The notes beneath the pieces are model-generated. The model was not told the origin of the DNA. It searched no databases and saw only the letters and a program-made list of their open reading frames with translations. This document shows positions 45,294-58,530 of a stretch of DNA of 64,000 nucleotides, piece by piece. The position numbers and the translations under genes were made by a program. The DNA lies in assembly GCF_963259705.1 (NCBI RefSeq), contig NC_081840.1, positions 6,812,728 through 6,876,727 of the forward strand, given 5' to 3'. This stretch comes from Myotis daubentonii. Taxonomy: Eukaryota; Chordata; Mammalia; Chiroptera; Vespertilionidae. Position 1 is the stretch's first letter. Each line of letters opens with the position of its first letter.

Positions 45294-45807
45294 AAGAGGA
45301 AAAGACAAACATAAGGGAAATACTGCTAGATGACAAAACTATTGTCTTTTCTGTAACTGAAGATGCCGCCAACATGGTTGGCACTTGGCTGGTGTGTTTG
45401 CCTGTCCCTCCAGACTCTGACCACCCGCTGGCCTGCCTCGGTCTCCATCCACAGACCCTCTTCAGAGCCCACAGTCCTCGGTGTCCCATCCAATCTCCCA
45501 CCCCTCCCCCCCAAGGGCCTGGAGGTGGGTGGGGCCGGCCCCTCCGTCAGGGGCCGGGCACTGCAGTGCCCCTCGCTGATTTCTGAGCCTTGGCAAATAG
45601 CCCCTTGACTAAAGCCTCCTCAATACCCCACCTGAGCGTGTCTGTTGTTTCCTGCTGTTCAACAAGGACCAAGCAGAGACTGTGGGAGCAGGTCTGTAGC
45701 TCATACAGACAATGATCCTATACACGCAGGAGAGGGGTGGGCAAAGAATGGGAACCAGCAGCTGTCCAAAGTGGCAGGGAGGACAGCAGGGAGCACGTGA
45801 GGCCGCC
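45294..45807. other. Intergenic, GC-rich
   Basis: No gene recognised. It holds 'aatagccccttgactaaagc', possibly the tail of an old repeat. Confidence 0.45.
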
Positions 45808-46235
45808 TACCCCCCAAAGATGTCCACGTCCTAATCCTCAGACCCTGTGCATATATGTCCCCAGACGTGACAAAGGGACTTTGCAGATGTGATGAAGTTG
45901 AGGACCCTAAGAAGAGAGATGAGCCTGGATTTTCCCAATGTCATCACAATGTCATCCTGAGAAGGAGGCAGGAGGGCCAGAGGAGAGAGAGACCAGATGA
46001 TGCTCTACTGCGGGGTTTGAAGGAGGAGGAAGGGGCCACAAGCCAAGGAACGCCGGTGACTCTAGAAGCTAAAAATGGGGAGAAAGGAAAGGACTCCCCC
46101 TGGAGCCCCCAGAAGGAGTGCAGCCCGGCCACACCTTGGCTGCAGCCCAGTGAGAACCCTGTCAGACTCCTGACCCCCTGCCTGTGAAAGAACAAATCTG
46201 TGTCGTTTAAACCACTAAATTATGGTGATTTGGAA
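45808..46235 (+). repeat. Old LTR, MaLR-like
   Basis: 'caaagatgtccacgtcctaa', 'aaagggactttgcagatgtg', 'aggaaggggccacaagccaa' and 'gtgtcgtttaaaccactaaa' occur in canonical order. Nearly full length. Confidence 0.72.
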
Positions 46236-48525
46236 ATAGGAATCCATTTCACCTTCACTAGGAGTCAGGGGAATGCAAACCAAAACAGTGATGTCACACC
46301 TCTTCCTTCCTAGGTTGGCAACAGGTCAGCGGGCCCCCGGGGAGACAGGGGACAGGATCGCCCTCCCCCGGTTGAGAGGGCTGGACAGGAGAGGAGCTCT
46401 GGGCGGCATCACTCGGTGGCATCACAGGACCTGGACGTGCTCACACCCAGGACTCGGGGAGCCACTCCCAGCCCCACGCCCAGGCTCGTCTCCCTTCTCA
46501 GCGTCCTCAACTTCATCACATCTGCGAAGTCCCTTTGCCACGTCTGGAGACACACATGCCAGGGTCTGGGGATTAGGACGTGCACATCTTTGAGAGGCGG
46601 GTGGCCTTCCATCCTCCCTTCCGCTTTGGACAGTTGCTAGTTTCCGGTGTAGCTCCTCAGAGACAGCCCAGTGAGCATTCCTGCTGGGCCCCCCACTCCG
46701 CTGGCTTTAACCAGCGCAAGGGACAGCCTGGGCATCTGGGTCCCGGCCTGAGGAAGGCCTGGCAGCTTCTGCTTTCATGCTTTTGGGGGTCTGAGCCACC
46801 AGGAAGGGGCAAGCTACTCTGCTGAGAAAGAAGGGGGACCTGCTACCTCAGCGCCCCTGGAGCTGCCCTCTGACTGCAGGAGAGGGTCTAAGCGAGACCA
46901 GCGAACCCCACTAGCTGGTCAACCCCAGAAGCAGAGAAATGATGAAACGTTGACGCACCCCCATCTGGGCACCCCTTATGTAGCAGTTGAGGAGGAGAAC
47001 ACTGGATGGGGACCCCCCAGGAGCACAGGGAGGCCCCCCAATGGTGATGCTCTGTAAGGCCCTGTGGCAGGGGTGGAGGTGGGAGGACTATAGAGGAATG
47101 GACCCCCTTCCGTGCTGGAATGAATGGCGGGATCACACGTCCCACCAGGGCGGCCTCAGGAACAGGTGTGTGTGTTCCTTGTGACCGTGTGTGCAGGACA
47201 CACACAGGTGCGGTGGCTCCACCGAGACAGAAAGATCCACGGCTGCCCGAGCGGGCGGGAGGGGCTGCTTCCTGAGGACGAGGGAAATGTTTCGGAAGCT
47301 GATAGAGGGGGCGGCCCAGCGCTGTGAGTGCGCGCAGCGCCGTTCAAGCGCACCCTTCCTTCCGGTTCATTTCACCTTAGGTGCATTTTATCTCCACCTC
47401 GGAGAATTGCGTGGCGCGGAAAAGCGAGTTGCAGAAGGATGGGTACAAGGCGGAAAGGGCACACGTTATCTCAGATGTATTTACGGACATGGGCACACAG
47501 ACAAAGCAAACAACATCAGGTGCGCCCTCGAAAGCCTGTCTCCTCCTGCGGGGGCCCCGGGAGAGCGTGTGGTGAAGGAAGATGAGGGGTGTCCAGCCAT
47601 AGCTAATGTTGATTTCGTGTTTAACAATGAAAAGCAAAGGTTGCAATGCGTTGAATCTGGGTAGTGGCCATGGTCACGGTTATAGTTTTCTCTTTACTCT
47701 TCTATATGAAATTACTCTTCTTCGTAATTTCATGAACAGAGTCCACTCCTCTGCCTGACCCCACTTCACCTCCCAACACAGGAGGAAAAAGCCCTCAGTT
47801 CTCAGGGACCCCTCCTGGCTCTGACGTGGTCACATCGGTTACACATGTGATCCAGGGACCCTCGTGATCCAGCTGGCCGTGTGGCTGGGTTCCAGCTCAC
47901 CCCGTAACTGCTGGCAGGCCATGCTTTCCACCAGGTACCGCTTCCCACGGCTCCCTCACCGAATCCTCACAGCAACACGCAGGAGAAGACCCGGTCACAA
48001 TTGCCATTTTGCAAGTGGGGAAACTGAGGCATGGGAGGTTCAGTACCCAGGGCCCTAGAGGCAGAACCGGGGACCCCCCCCCCAAGGCAGTCAGGCTCCC
48101 GGGGGTGGGAAAACCTGCATTTGCTGCTCCACCTGGCGGACCCGTTGAGCCCAAGGGGTTCTGTACTGGGCGGCACCAGAACCGAGGCCACACTTGCTTT
48201 CCAGGATGGGCGCCACCATCCCAAACCCACTGCCCGCGCCTGTGTCTGCGAGCATCCAGCACCACCGGGGACGAGACAAAGGATGTGCAGTAGCAGGTGA
48301 CTCGCCCTCACCATTGGGGCCCCAGGTGGGTCCTGAAGTTGGCTCCACGGCCACCCTGGACCCCTGTCCAGGCAGCACCACACTGTGACCCCAGTGCCCT
48401 GCCCTCGGGGGACGGCACACGCAGATGGGTAAGGAGGAGTTTCAAACCACTTCTCAGAACCGGGTGGAGGGTCAGAGGCGGGGGCCAAGCTGTGAGCTTC
48501 TGCCCCTTCAGCCTTGGCCACTTTG
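46236..48525. other. Intergenic with a MIR
   Basis: A minus-strand MIR is clear at 47930-48045 ('aatcctcacagcaaca', 'ccattttgcaagtggggaaa', 'ctgaggcatgg'). A few CpG-rich bases lie at 47300-47420. A C-run lies at 48074-48083. No gene recognised. Confidence 0.5.
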
Positions 48526-48943
48526 TGGTTTTGTTTGTTTGTTTGTTTTTAATCTTTATTGTTGAAAGTATGACATAGGTCCTCCTTTTCCCCCCATTAA
48601 CCTCCCCCAGCCCGCTCCCACCCTCACTCCCAGGCCCTCACCACCCCATTGTCTGTGTCCCCGGGTCATGCACATATGCCTAGAAGGTCATTGGTTGATC
48701 TCTTCCCACACTCCTCCCCTGCCTTCCCTCTGAGGTTCAACAGTCTGTTCATGCTTCTATGTCTCCGGGTCAATTTTTGATCATCAGTTTATTGGGTTCA
48801 TTAGATTCCACATATGAGCTAGATCACGTGGTTCTTATCTTTCTCCGACTGGCTCATTTCACTCAGCATAATGCTCCCCAGGCCCCTCCATGCTGCTGCG
48901 AATGGTAAGAGTGCTTCCTTTTTCATTGTCGCGTGGTATTCCA
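48526..48943 (-). mobile_element. L1 LINE 3' end, 5'-truncated
   Basis: On the minus strand it ends in a poly(A)-like tail (GTTTGTTTGTTTGTTTTT on +) after the L1 3' UTR: on + 'aatctttattgttgaaagta', 'cacatatgagctagatcacg', 'ctggctcatttcactcagca' and 'catgctgctgcgaatggtaa'. It stops abruptly near 48943, as 5'-truncated insertions do. It is less diverged than the other L1 copies here, so probably a bat-lineage insertion. Confidence 0.88.
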
Positions 48944-50904
48944 AATGGCACGGCTGGCATCTGCCCAGAGGAAAAGAGTTCCGGGCTCAGGACCCCAGCT
49001 GGGTGCTAGGCAGGGAGGAGCAGCGGGTGGGGGACAAAGGGAGGACCCTGAGCCATGGGCAGCCCCCATGCACATCTGCATGAGCTCTGAATGCCCAGTG
49101 CAGGGCCCAGTAGTTACAACCCCCCCCCCCTTGACCTTGGGCGCCTCCCCTGCCCCTCTGGGTGTGCAGGGATTGAGCGAGCTGGTGTCTGTAAACGGCC
49201 GGCAGCCCTTAGTTCCAGGCGTCACCGTCACTGAGCAAGTGAGGCCTGGCCGGGCCTCTGACCTTCCGCTGCCACTGAAGTCGGGGTGGCGAGCTCCTTT
49301 CCTCCCTGGACTGCAGCTGCCGCCTGGGCAGGGGCGTGGACAGCTGGGGGTCCTGTGAGCGCGGCTCACGCTTCCAGGAAGCGGCGGAGGTGGGATTTGA
49401 ACGCGGGCTCTGAGCCCAAGCCCAGCCCTCTCCCCTTCTGAGGGAAAGAGAACAGTCGCGGCCACCCCGTCTCTGGCCCAGACTGGCCAGCCCACCCCTG
49501 GCCCTACCACTTAGGAACCGGGTGACCGAGGATGCACCATTGTCCCCCTGTGTCTCAGTAGCCTTATCTGTCAAAGGACATTTTCTATTTGTTAAAAAAA
49601 GAGAGAGAGAGAGAGATCTTCTTTGTAAAAAATGACAATAGTAGTAACACCTCCTTCACGGGGCTCCTATGAGGGGTGAAGGTGGACATAGGAAGGTGCG
49701 TGTGGCGGGGCCTGTGCAGAGAGAGGTGCGGGACAGAGGTGGCTGTCACCGTGCCATTAGGATCGTCACCCACGCCGACCCCTCCCCCATGCCAAGTCAA
49801 TCCCCGGCTCCTCAGTGAGACCCAATTTGAACCATATGCCCAGGTCTAAAAGCTTCCAGATGTCAGAAGCGTTTGCAACTGCCATGACACATCTAGAAAA
49901 TAAATCATTTACAGAAGGAATCTTTTCTTTCTTTTCTTTTTTTTTTCTTTTTTTCTTTTTTTTTTTTTTACCGCCTTCATTCTCTCAGATACTGCACAGG
50001 CCACTCGAGAAGGAAAAGCATACGGCGGGTGTCAGCAAATAATTCCTGGAGTTATAAATAGTCTCTGGATGCCTGAGCAGAAAGGGGCTTGGAGAGAAAT
50101 TCATCCAAACCCCTCGTCTCACAAGGGGCAGCCCTCCTCCTCGGAGAGCGGAGGGACAGGGTCGCTCCAAACCCCCCCTCAGGGGCCCCTGCAGCCCCAG
50201 CTGGCAGGAGGCAGAGGCGGGCAGTGTCACTCATAAGAGAAAAGGCATAAATAAGTGGGAGTGGGGCAGGTCCGAGAAGTCACTCCGGGGCTGCGTCCCT
50301 CCAGAAGTCCAGGGCGGCCAGTGTCATGGGAGTGGAGACGGCATTCTCCAAAATGCTGGTGGGCTTCTAGGAGGAGGCAGCGCCGCTGGTTCTCTCCCCT
50401 CCCTCGTGGAGGGGCAAAGGGGTTTCATGGCCATAGTTTGTCCTCATGGAGGAATGTTTCTCTCACCAATAAGCAAATACGCCTGGGAGCTTCCACAGCT
50501 CCTAGACCCTGTGTCACGGGGCAGGAGGGGCACCAGCGGATTAAGCTAACGGCTGCAGAACCCATGAGGTCAAGGGTGTGAGGGTGGGAGCCGACAAGCA
50601 TTTCCCTGTCTGACTCCTTTCATTTGCAACCCCTCGGGGTCAGCTTCGTCCTGCCCGGGTTTCCTGGGTGCCTGCGCCACACCCGGGGCTGGTGTGGGCC
50701 GCCTGCTGAGTTGGGCTGGAGGAGCAGGTGTGGAAGGATCCCTGAGATGGGGACCCACAGAGAGATGGGCCAGTGCAGGCCGACGTCGCCCACGGGATAG
50801 ACAGTCAGGGAACACTTCTCAGAGATGTGGACACACAGGGTGGCGGGGAAGGCGTGCGTTTGGGGCAGGAGGGCAGAGTTGGGTTGTTCAGAGACAAGGC
50901 CCTG
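48944..50904. other. Intergenic with MIR and T-rich tract
   Basis: MIR-like sequence at 49540-49700 ('tgtgtctcagtagccttatc'). Short (GA)n at 49601-49617. A pyrimidine/T-rich tract at 49921-49971. 49840-49915 is AT-rich and unique. No gene recognised. Confidence 0.5.
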
Positions 50905-51090
50905 GAGATCAGTGCAAAGCTATGCTCTCCTGCGTGTAGCTGTGTGGCCTTCAGCAAGTACATAACCTCTCTGTGTTTTGACTTCTTCCCTGGGAAATGG
51001 GGTTGAAAGAGGCACCAAGCTGCTAAGGGGGTTGTGAGTATTTGGTGAGAGAGAATGTCAGAACTCAGCGAATGCTCATTACATGTAACC
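50905..51090 (+). repeat. MIR SINE
   Basis: 'gtagctgtgtggccttcagc', 'aagtacataacctctctgtg', 'ttcttccctgggaaatgggg' and 'gagtatttggtgagagagaa' follow the MIR consensus on the + strand. Confidence 0.8.
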
Positions 51091-51162
51091 TGCCCTGCTC
51101 TGGTGGAGTGGCGGCCAGCCTTGGCTTCTTAGCATGGTCTCCCGGCATCTAAACGGGTTTTT

Positions 51163-51357
51163 TTAAAAATATATTTTATTGACTTTTTTTTACAGAGAGG
51201 AAGGGAGAGAGATAGAGAGCCAGAAACATCGATGAGAGAGAAACATCGATCAGCTGCCTCCTGCACACCCACCACTGGGGATGTGACCGGAATTGAACTT
51301 GGGACCTTTCAGTCCGCAGGCCAACGCTCTATCCACCGAGCCAAACCGATTAGGGCC
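51163..51357 (-). mobile_element. Ves SINE, minus strand
   Basis: The reverse complement shows the GCCCTAATCGGTTTGGCTCG head and a complete tail (AAAATATATTTTTA). Flanks TAAACGGGTTTT and CTAAATGGGTTTT are the target duplication. It is the only Ves copy in this window on the minus strand. Confidence 0.94.
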
Positions 51358-52672
51358 TAAATGGGTTTTCAGCAAAACCTGTAAGGAGATTCATGCTGGG
51401 TGCAGGTGGAGGCAGGTGGAGGCAGGTGGAGGGTGGGGGCAGTCTGCAGAGATGCTTAGCCATGGCTAGAGTCTAGGGGAGACTGAGTCAGGGAGAGCCA
51501 GGACTCCAACAGAACCATGGGAAATAAGGAGAGATTTACAGGGTGCATGAAGAAGTGGATCCCCTGGACCAAAGTGAGGGATCCATCAGGAGCCCTGGAC
51601 TGACGCCCCAGTCAGGTAGAGGACCTGGGCCCTGCCGGAGCTGACAGTGCTGCAGCCGATGGCAAAGGCTACCCCCTCCACAAACCTGGACTCCTCTATC
51701 TGCAGCCCCACCCCACCCTCTATTCCCAAACAGCGCCCCCCCCCCCTTGTGGCCTGGGAGACTTCTGGCTGTGTACAGCGTGGCTTCTTGTTTTCAAGAA
51801 GTTCAGAAACAGCTCCAGGCTGCCTGCGGCATGCAGAGAACCATGGTTTTTTAGATGTAAGTGGATCTGAGACATATGGAGTTCAAAGCCCTAAAGAGAG
51901 TTTCCGTTCAGCATAGAGCAGACCCTGCTAAAGAGGGCGAACGGGGGAATCGACACAGAGACCCAGATACACGCATGCATACATGCACCCTGTGCACACA
52001 CGGGCACCTACCCACAGGCCAGCTCCAGACTCTCACGCGCCGTTTCCTCCAACGGGTGACAGGCCTGGAAGGTCCCCTCCAACGGGTGCCACCCGGTGAT
52101 GTGGGGGACAATCCATGAAGGGCGCTCCCACGAGTTGTGTGATGCTGAGATCCTGGGACCCCTGGATTTCCTAATGTCATAACCACACGGAGGCCGATTT
52201 CTCACACCAAATGTCCTACCCAGGGTTTTTCCCTGCTGCGTCCAAGTCTCCCTCTGTTTTTTAATCCTAGCTCAGGAACACCTCCGATTTCTGTTCCCTA
52301 TCCTGGAACTTACTGCTGGGATTGCAAGCTTGGGCCTGCATGGGCTTTGGGGTAGTCTGCCCTGACATGGCATCCCGTCCCTCACCCTCCCCTCGTCTTC
52401 TCTCCCTCCTCCCCAGCCTTCTGGTACAGAGCCTGGGGAGTATCTGAGCAACATTATCGGGCCCTGAACTAGCAAACTGAGCACTCACCTGCCCCTCCCT
52501 GAGAGTGGTCAGAGCTTGGGTGTGGGTGAGCGGACATGCCTGTCTTACCTAGAGAGGGGAATGCTGGGCTTCCCTAGAAGAGCCCGAGCCCAGCTCTGGA
52601 TACCTGCTTCCCAAATCAGATGGCTTGACTAAGGAGGTTACACCCAGGTAGCCAACCATCCAAAATCTACCA
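51358..52672. other. Intergenic with a small 10-bp tandem repeat
   Basis: GGTGGAGGCA is repeated about three times at 51404-51434. A C-run lies at 51737-51746. CTCCAACGGGTG occurs twice at 52047-52090. No gene recognised. Confidence 0.55.
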
Positions 52673-52992
52673 CTCACCCCCTCATCCATTCACCCACACA
52701 CTCACCCATCTATCCATCTACCCATCCACTCACCCGTCTCCCCATCCATCCACTGGTCTACTCACCCATTCATCCATCCATCCACCCACCCATCCATTCA
52801 TTCATCCATCCCCTCATTCATCCATCCATCCATCCATCCACCCATCCACTCATCCACTCACCTATCTACTCATCCATCCATCCAACCACCCATCCATCCA
52901 CCCATCCACTCATCCACCCACCTATCTACTCATCCACCCATCCATCCACTCATCTATGCATTCATCCAACCATCCACCTAGTTCAACCATCC
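52673..52992. repeat. (ATCC)n tetranucleotide repeat region
   Basis: About 320 bp of CATC/ATCC/CACC variants with periodic 'actcacc' interruptions. An old, degenerate microsatellite array. Confidence 0.95.
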
Positions 52993-53149
52993 AATTGGGT
53001 GCAATGGGGCAGACCATCAACTCAGTAAATATTTCCATGACCCCCCTTGCTCTGGCCTGGGCTCCGGGACTCAAATAATTAACGAGACCAACGTGGTAAC
53101 TGCCCTTATTCAAGCCTCCAGATGTCACTGGGCCTCTTGGTCTCTCCTG

Positions 53150-53535
53150 GAGAAGGTGGGGGCTGCAGTTCTGTCAGGGCTGCTGATTTCAGCATCTGCG
53201 AAATTCCACGAGATTCAATAAGGAAACAGGATCCCTTTTGCATAAATACTCACCCATCCTGGGGACCCCATCTGTGCAGCAAAACCCCTTCTTCACACAG
53301 GCTGTGGGGTGGAGCTCGTGCGCAGCCCCCATTCCCAGATGAGGAACACTTTTATAAGTTCCGGAAATGAGAGAGAGAGCTGTCAAAAGATTATGAACTC
53401 AGCTAGTAAATTGGGAAACAAAAGTCTCAGCTCCGCTCGGTGCCACAGAAAACATGACAGCTGTTATCAATTAGGGTTGTTTCTGCCTCGAGTCATGGCT
53501 GACTCCGATTCAAAAGGGTTTCCTGACGGTTAGCC
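53150..53535. other. Unique AT-rich block, possible conserved enhancer
   Basis: Non-repetitive sequence with many recognisable factor motifs: TTTGCATAAAT (POU-like, 53238), CAGCTG E-box beside TATCAATTAG (53459-53474), and GAGTCATGGCTGA (AP-1/MAF-like, 53491). No open frame of note. Composition differs from the flanks. A conserved regulatory function is inferred only. Confidence 0.35.
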
Positions 53536-54109
53536 AGGAGCAGAGGGGCTCCAGGCACCATGGGAGCACCCCAGGCACGGGGTCCCTGAGGACCCGGGTG
53601 CTTTCCCTCCCCCTGCACTCTCACCCTCAGAGCTGGGGACCAGGGATCACCCCAGCCCTGACAGTACTCAAGCTAGAAAACCAAGAAGCGGAAGCATCTC
53701 ATCCCAAGATTCTCTCAGGAGGGAGGAAATTTCCCAGAAGCCTCCAGAAGAACTGAGTCCTGTGACTTTCCAGAACCCATCACCCTGGAGGGAAGGATGA
53801 ATTTGGGGGTCCCTGTTATAGACACCTCAGAGAAACCTATTGCTGCCCCTTCCCAGTCATGTGTCCGCATTTTCATTGACCACATAGGAAATGGACATGT
53901 TCTTCGTGCTGCCCAGCACCCTTCTCCCTGCTTCGTGATGAACCCCTTTTCCTGAAGGAAAAGCATTCAGCATGGGTCACCAGGCTGACCCTAGCTGCCC
54001 ACCAGACCCGGCCTTCACACTCCCTGGAGAGCTGCTGTATGGGCCATTGGGAGGTCTCTGATCTTTGCTATGATCGGAAACTATAATAAAAATACAGTGT
54101 CAAAGCATT
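53536..54109. other. Intergenic, nothing recognised
   Basis: Unique sequence without gene or clear repeat signatures. Confidence 0.5.
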
Positions 54110-54300
54110 CTTGTCCCTTCTGGACAGAGAGCCCAGACAGAGGCAAGCAGGAGGAGGCAGAGGGACAGAGTGAGCGCAGTGACGCAGGTGGACTCCTGGA
54201 TTCAGCTGTGCCTGCAGCCACGCGTGGGCTTGCCAGGTGTGGAAGCCATTTTTCGTTTAAACTAGTCTGAACGGTGTTTCTGCTGTTGGCAATAGTGTGT
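54110..54300 (+). repeat. Old LTR-like fragment
   Basis: 'cctggattcagctgtgcctg' and 'gaacggtgtttctgctgttg' parallel the element at 26230-26510, suggesting the same old LTR family. MIR-like sequence follows at 54310-54360. Confidence 0.45.
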
Positions 54301-57300
54301 CTGATGCTCACTGGGTCGACAGATGTTTGTTGAGTGCCTGCTGGGTGCCACAGTCCATGCCGGGCATGTGACAGGGAGAGGAGTGAGACCCACTCTGTCC
54401 CATCCAAACATTCGCCATCCTTTCCCTGTCTCGAGGGGAGACTCTTACAGGGACTTCCATAGAAGACCTTGGACGTTCTCTTGCAGGCAACAAGGGGTTC
54501 AAAAACAGGCCCGGAGGGGTTGGAGGCCGAGCCGGGGGCATTGGTGGAGCTCAGAAGAACCACCGGGATTACCCGTTTGCAGTCTGGTCGCTGGGCTCCG
54601 AGTGGGGCTGCTGTTGGTGATGGGGATTTGCCATTTCCAAGAACGGTAGTAAGATAAGCTAGTACGATCGTTGCTCTGGCTGCTGAAACTTCCTCGCTGC
54701 TGAGCTCAGCTCATGCAAAGGCCTCGGGGCTCGCTGGGCTCAGGGAGCTGTTGAGTATCCATGTACCTGTGTAGTGAGCTGCCGAGAAAACCATGCGTGA
54801 GTTGTGGGGTTCTGTTGGGCGTGCTGGTTGCTTAGATTCTACAAACGCTCAGGGCTCCCGGGGGCTGGCCAGCATGTGGAGGCAGGGAGCTGAGAGGCCG
54901 GCGGTCTGTTCAGGTCTTGCCAGCTCTGTGGCCGTGGGCCAGCCCGTCATTTCTGATGCAGTGCTGGGTGAGGGCTCCTTCCCCTCCTACTTCAGTGATG
55001 GGTAACCTTAGGTCAACCCCCCCACCCTGCCTCAGTTTCCTCTTCTGTGAAATGGGAGCAGTCTTCCGAATAAAAGTCCCTGTCCCCAGAGACGGGCCAT
55101 GAAGGGAAAGATCGGTTGCAGAAGGTTGGGCTCATCCTCTGTCCCAGTTCAGGTTGTGGCTGGTGGGTGCCCAGCCTGTGGGTGCCCAGCCGGTGGGTGC
55201 CCAGCCTCGGCGGTGTTCTAAGTCCCTCTCCCCGCCCATCAGCCCAGTTTGCTGGGCCCAGTCTGGCTGCAGGCACTCTGCAGACTGGTTCCCTGTGTTT
55301 GGTCTGCATCCGGTTCGATTTACATAAACAGCGCTGTGTGGTGGCTCACGTGCCTTCTCTTACTTTTCCCTCTTGGCTCGGTGTCTTTAAGATCCATCTG
55401 GGTTGCTGTCTATTTGGTCTGAGCTGTTGCTCAGCGTCCACGGGGCACCTCTTACCCACCCACCCCACTGCCACCAACACCTCTGAGATGGGTGCCCTGA
55501 CCTGCCCCTTTCAGGGTAGCTTGAATCACTGTTGGGATATTTCTGGGGGTGGATCCCTTCACGCAGAATGAGCAAAGGGGTCCCCTGCAGAATGGCTGTC
55601 CCCGTCTGCACGCCCACGAGGAGGCAGAGCCGTCGGCTGCGTGGGGTCAGGTTGAGACTGGAAGGTGAAGCGTTGGCCAGCTGACGCGGTGGGCAGGGGT
55701 GTGCAGAGGGGAGAGTGTGACCAGAGCCAGGGGCAGGAGAGAAGAGGCTGCTTTGGAAATATGTCACAGGGAGGCAGAGAGGTCACGGGGAAGCTGAGGG
55801 GGAGCTCCGTGGTGTTGGGTCCTAGGCCCCAGGCCCTTCTAGGAAGGACACCCCCCTGCAGGTAGCTCAGTCAGGCAGAGCCTCCAGCTGCTGCTCCTCT
55901 GCCCACCTGGCCAGGCCCCACTGTCCCCCAGCCCAGCCCAGGGGCAGCTGGAGGACATGGTGGAGGCTGTCCGGCAGCTCCAGCTTCACTTCTTCCTCTG
56001 TTCCCCCTCCTTCTCATGGGGGTCAGCCCTGACACCACCCTGCACCCCACAGACCCTCAACATCTACTTCCAGATCAGCCCACCTGGGACAGGTGGCACC
56101 AGGCGTGGCCCAAGAGGACAGGGAGCTGGGCCCCTGGGACACGGGCCAGCACCGAGGCCCCAGGGCCAGTGGCAGGGCCATGACGGTTCGCGTGTTAAGC
56201 TGTCCCGGAGGGGCGACACCCAAGGATGCGTGAGGGGCAGGACAATCGGGAGGGGCAGCGGTGTGAGGGAAGCTCTGCGTGTGTCCTGCATCACTCCTTT
56301 GAGCCGCGTGGAGGACACAGAATACATGAGGACACCAGGAATGGTGGCTGTTGCTAAGCACCAGGATGCCCCATGGAAAGGTGAGAACAGCTGCTGGTGA
56401 GTTACCCGAAGGGCCTCACCGAGGCATTTGTCTCTTGCCAGGGCAGGACGGAGAAAGTGCAGACCCAGCCCAGGACCCGACAGTCTGAGAGGCTGAAGTG
56501 CAAGGAAGGCTAAACACTCAGCCAAGGCCAGCGGGTCTACCCTGGCTTGGGGGATGGAGCAGCTACGTGGGACCCTCAGAGCTTGAGGAGGTGGCCGCTG
56601 GGCCTGACAAGGGAGGAGAGGGACTGTACCCCGAAGGCCTGAGCAGAGACTGGAGCCCCCTGTGTGGGGGCGCATGTTAACTCAGCAGCACTCACCTGAC
56701 ATAGGACGGATTCCAATAGACCCCCCACTCCGTCCCGCAGGAGCTGGAGCAGACCAGACGGATGCACTGTGGGCCCCTGGAGCCTGAGCCAGCGCTGGCC
56801 ACTCTGACTGGAGCTGAAATGCCAGGACTGCCACGGCAGACAGTGCGGAAGGGACTCAGGCTGGGGGACATGGACACCTGGTGGGGACGCACTGTGTCAG
56901 GCCAGAGGGCCCCTGTGATTGTGCTCCAGGGAAAGGCCTGGAGGACACGCCGTCTCCGAGATCTGAGGGGCAGCAGCGTCACTGAGCCAGCCAGCGGTGG
57001 CTGCCAGGGCTCGAGGCAGGAAAGGCTGTGTCTGAGCCCAGCTGCTGATTGCAGTGGAGGATGGGAGGGAGGAACCGGGCAATAAAGCCAGGTGGCGGTC
57101 AGAGGGGGGCGCGGGGAAGATGACTGGCCAGGTTGGAGGGCAGCCTCGGAAGCCCCGCCCACAGAGAGCTATGACCTGAGGACCGGATGGAACAGACAAG
57201 GACATTTCTTAGTTTGTGCCAATAGAAGTCAAGTACAGGTGACCCAGAGGCTGAGGGAGTTCCTGGCAATAAATGGGCACCGTCCCTTGCCCCGGTTCCA

Positions 57301-58099
57301 TTCCTGAGTCAGCCTTTGGATGCAGAACTCAGTGCCTGAAGCCGTGACTGAGTCCCGAGGCAGAAGGGCCCCCACAATATCATAGCAAGTACACATGGTC
57401 ACCTTTCCCGGATTTATCCTCCAAAGGGACCCACGGCCACTTACTCAGCTGTTCATGCAATGGGGGAGGGAACGCCAGGTAATAAGCAGAGTCCTATCCG
57501 AGGTCCAGGTTAGCCTGAAGCCTGGGGGCACACAGACCCCCCTGGAAGTGATTATCGGATCCCCTAACGGGTAGTTGGAATTTCCTTACTTAGCAACTGG
57601 TCTCCTTCCCGCGTCGGCCTGTGGGTAAGAGCTATCAGGATGGGGAGGCCAAAGGAAGCCTTCAAAACCAGCCCTTCCAAGTCAGAAACAATATCACACC
57701 CCAGGAAAGGGGTGGCAGAGGTTAGAGCCACCTCTGGGGAGGCAGAGGGTGCCGGTGTCGGTCTGCATCTTGTCTCTGGTTCATTCACCGGAAACCTCCG
57801 GGATCCTGGAGGACCATGGGAACCCCCAGAGCGCCACTAGGAGTAGCCGTGGCTGTGCAGAGGCGGCGTCCTTGCTGGAGCCGATGACCGTGGCCGCAGG
57901 GATGTGCTATGCAGCCACGAACTTGGCATGTGCTCTGTGATTTAGGAGTTTCTGTGAGGGAGAAAGTCAAGAGGCAAGGGCCACATGGGGGTGGGGGCAC
58001 AGTGGTGCAGCCCCAGAGACCTCCCCAAACTGATCCCAGCCCTGACCTTACCACCCCAATCTGTTCCTCTTTCCACGTTCCCCATCTCTGGCACAGAAT
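54301..58099. other. Intergenic, GC-rich
   Basis: No gene recognised. GTGGGTGCCCAGCC is repeated three times with 15-bp period at 55163-55207. A short MIR 3' part lies at 55030-55060 ('ctcagtttcctcttctgtga'). Long frames (for example minus 56064-56675, 203 codons) lack recognisable domains. Confidence 0.5.
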
Positions 58100-58530
58100 T
58101 CCAGTCCTCTTTTTTCCTACCTAATAGGACCCCTGGTTTTGCTGGACACATGGCCACCCACAAGAAAGACTACATTTCCCAGTGTTCCTTTGCAGCCAAG
58201 TGTGGCCATGTGACTACGTTCCAGCCAATAGGATGTGAATAGAGTGAACTCCATGTTCCTCTTCTGGGTCATGTTCTTAAAGGGGCAGTGGGTCTGCTCC
58301 TTTTCTCTCCTCCTCCCATCATTCCCTACTCCTGGGAATGCAGACCTGGTGGGAGCCACCTTGGACGCTGCAAATGAGGACGAGATACAAGGATGTCAGG
58401 GGCCATGACAGCCTCATGGAGCTCAGCTGGCCCCGCACTGGACTTCCCGTGGGAGGGAAATCAATGTCTCCCCCGTTTCGGCAACAGTTCTTTTGAGTTT
58501 GTTGCGTGCAACCTATGTCCCAACTAAGAA
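58100..58530 (+). repeat. Old LTR-like repeat
   Basis: 'ctacatttcccagtgttcct', 'agtgtggccatgtgactacg', 'ccaataggatgtgaatagag' and 'ctgggaatgcagacctggtg' follow a common old mammalian LTR. Subfamily not assigned. Confidence 0.6.

Noticed and set aside
52673..52992. Possible CRISPR-like array or satellite
   Set aside because: It is a degenerate CATC tetranucleotide repeat with no spacer structure.
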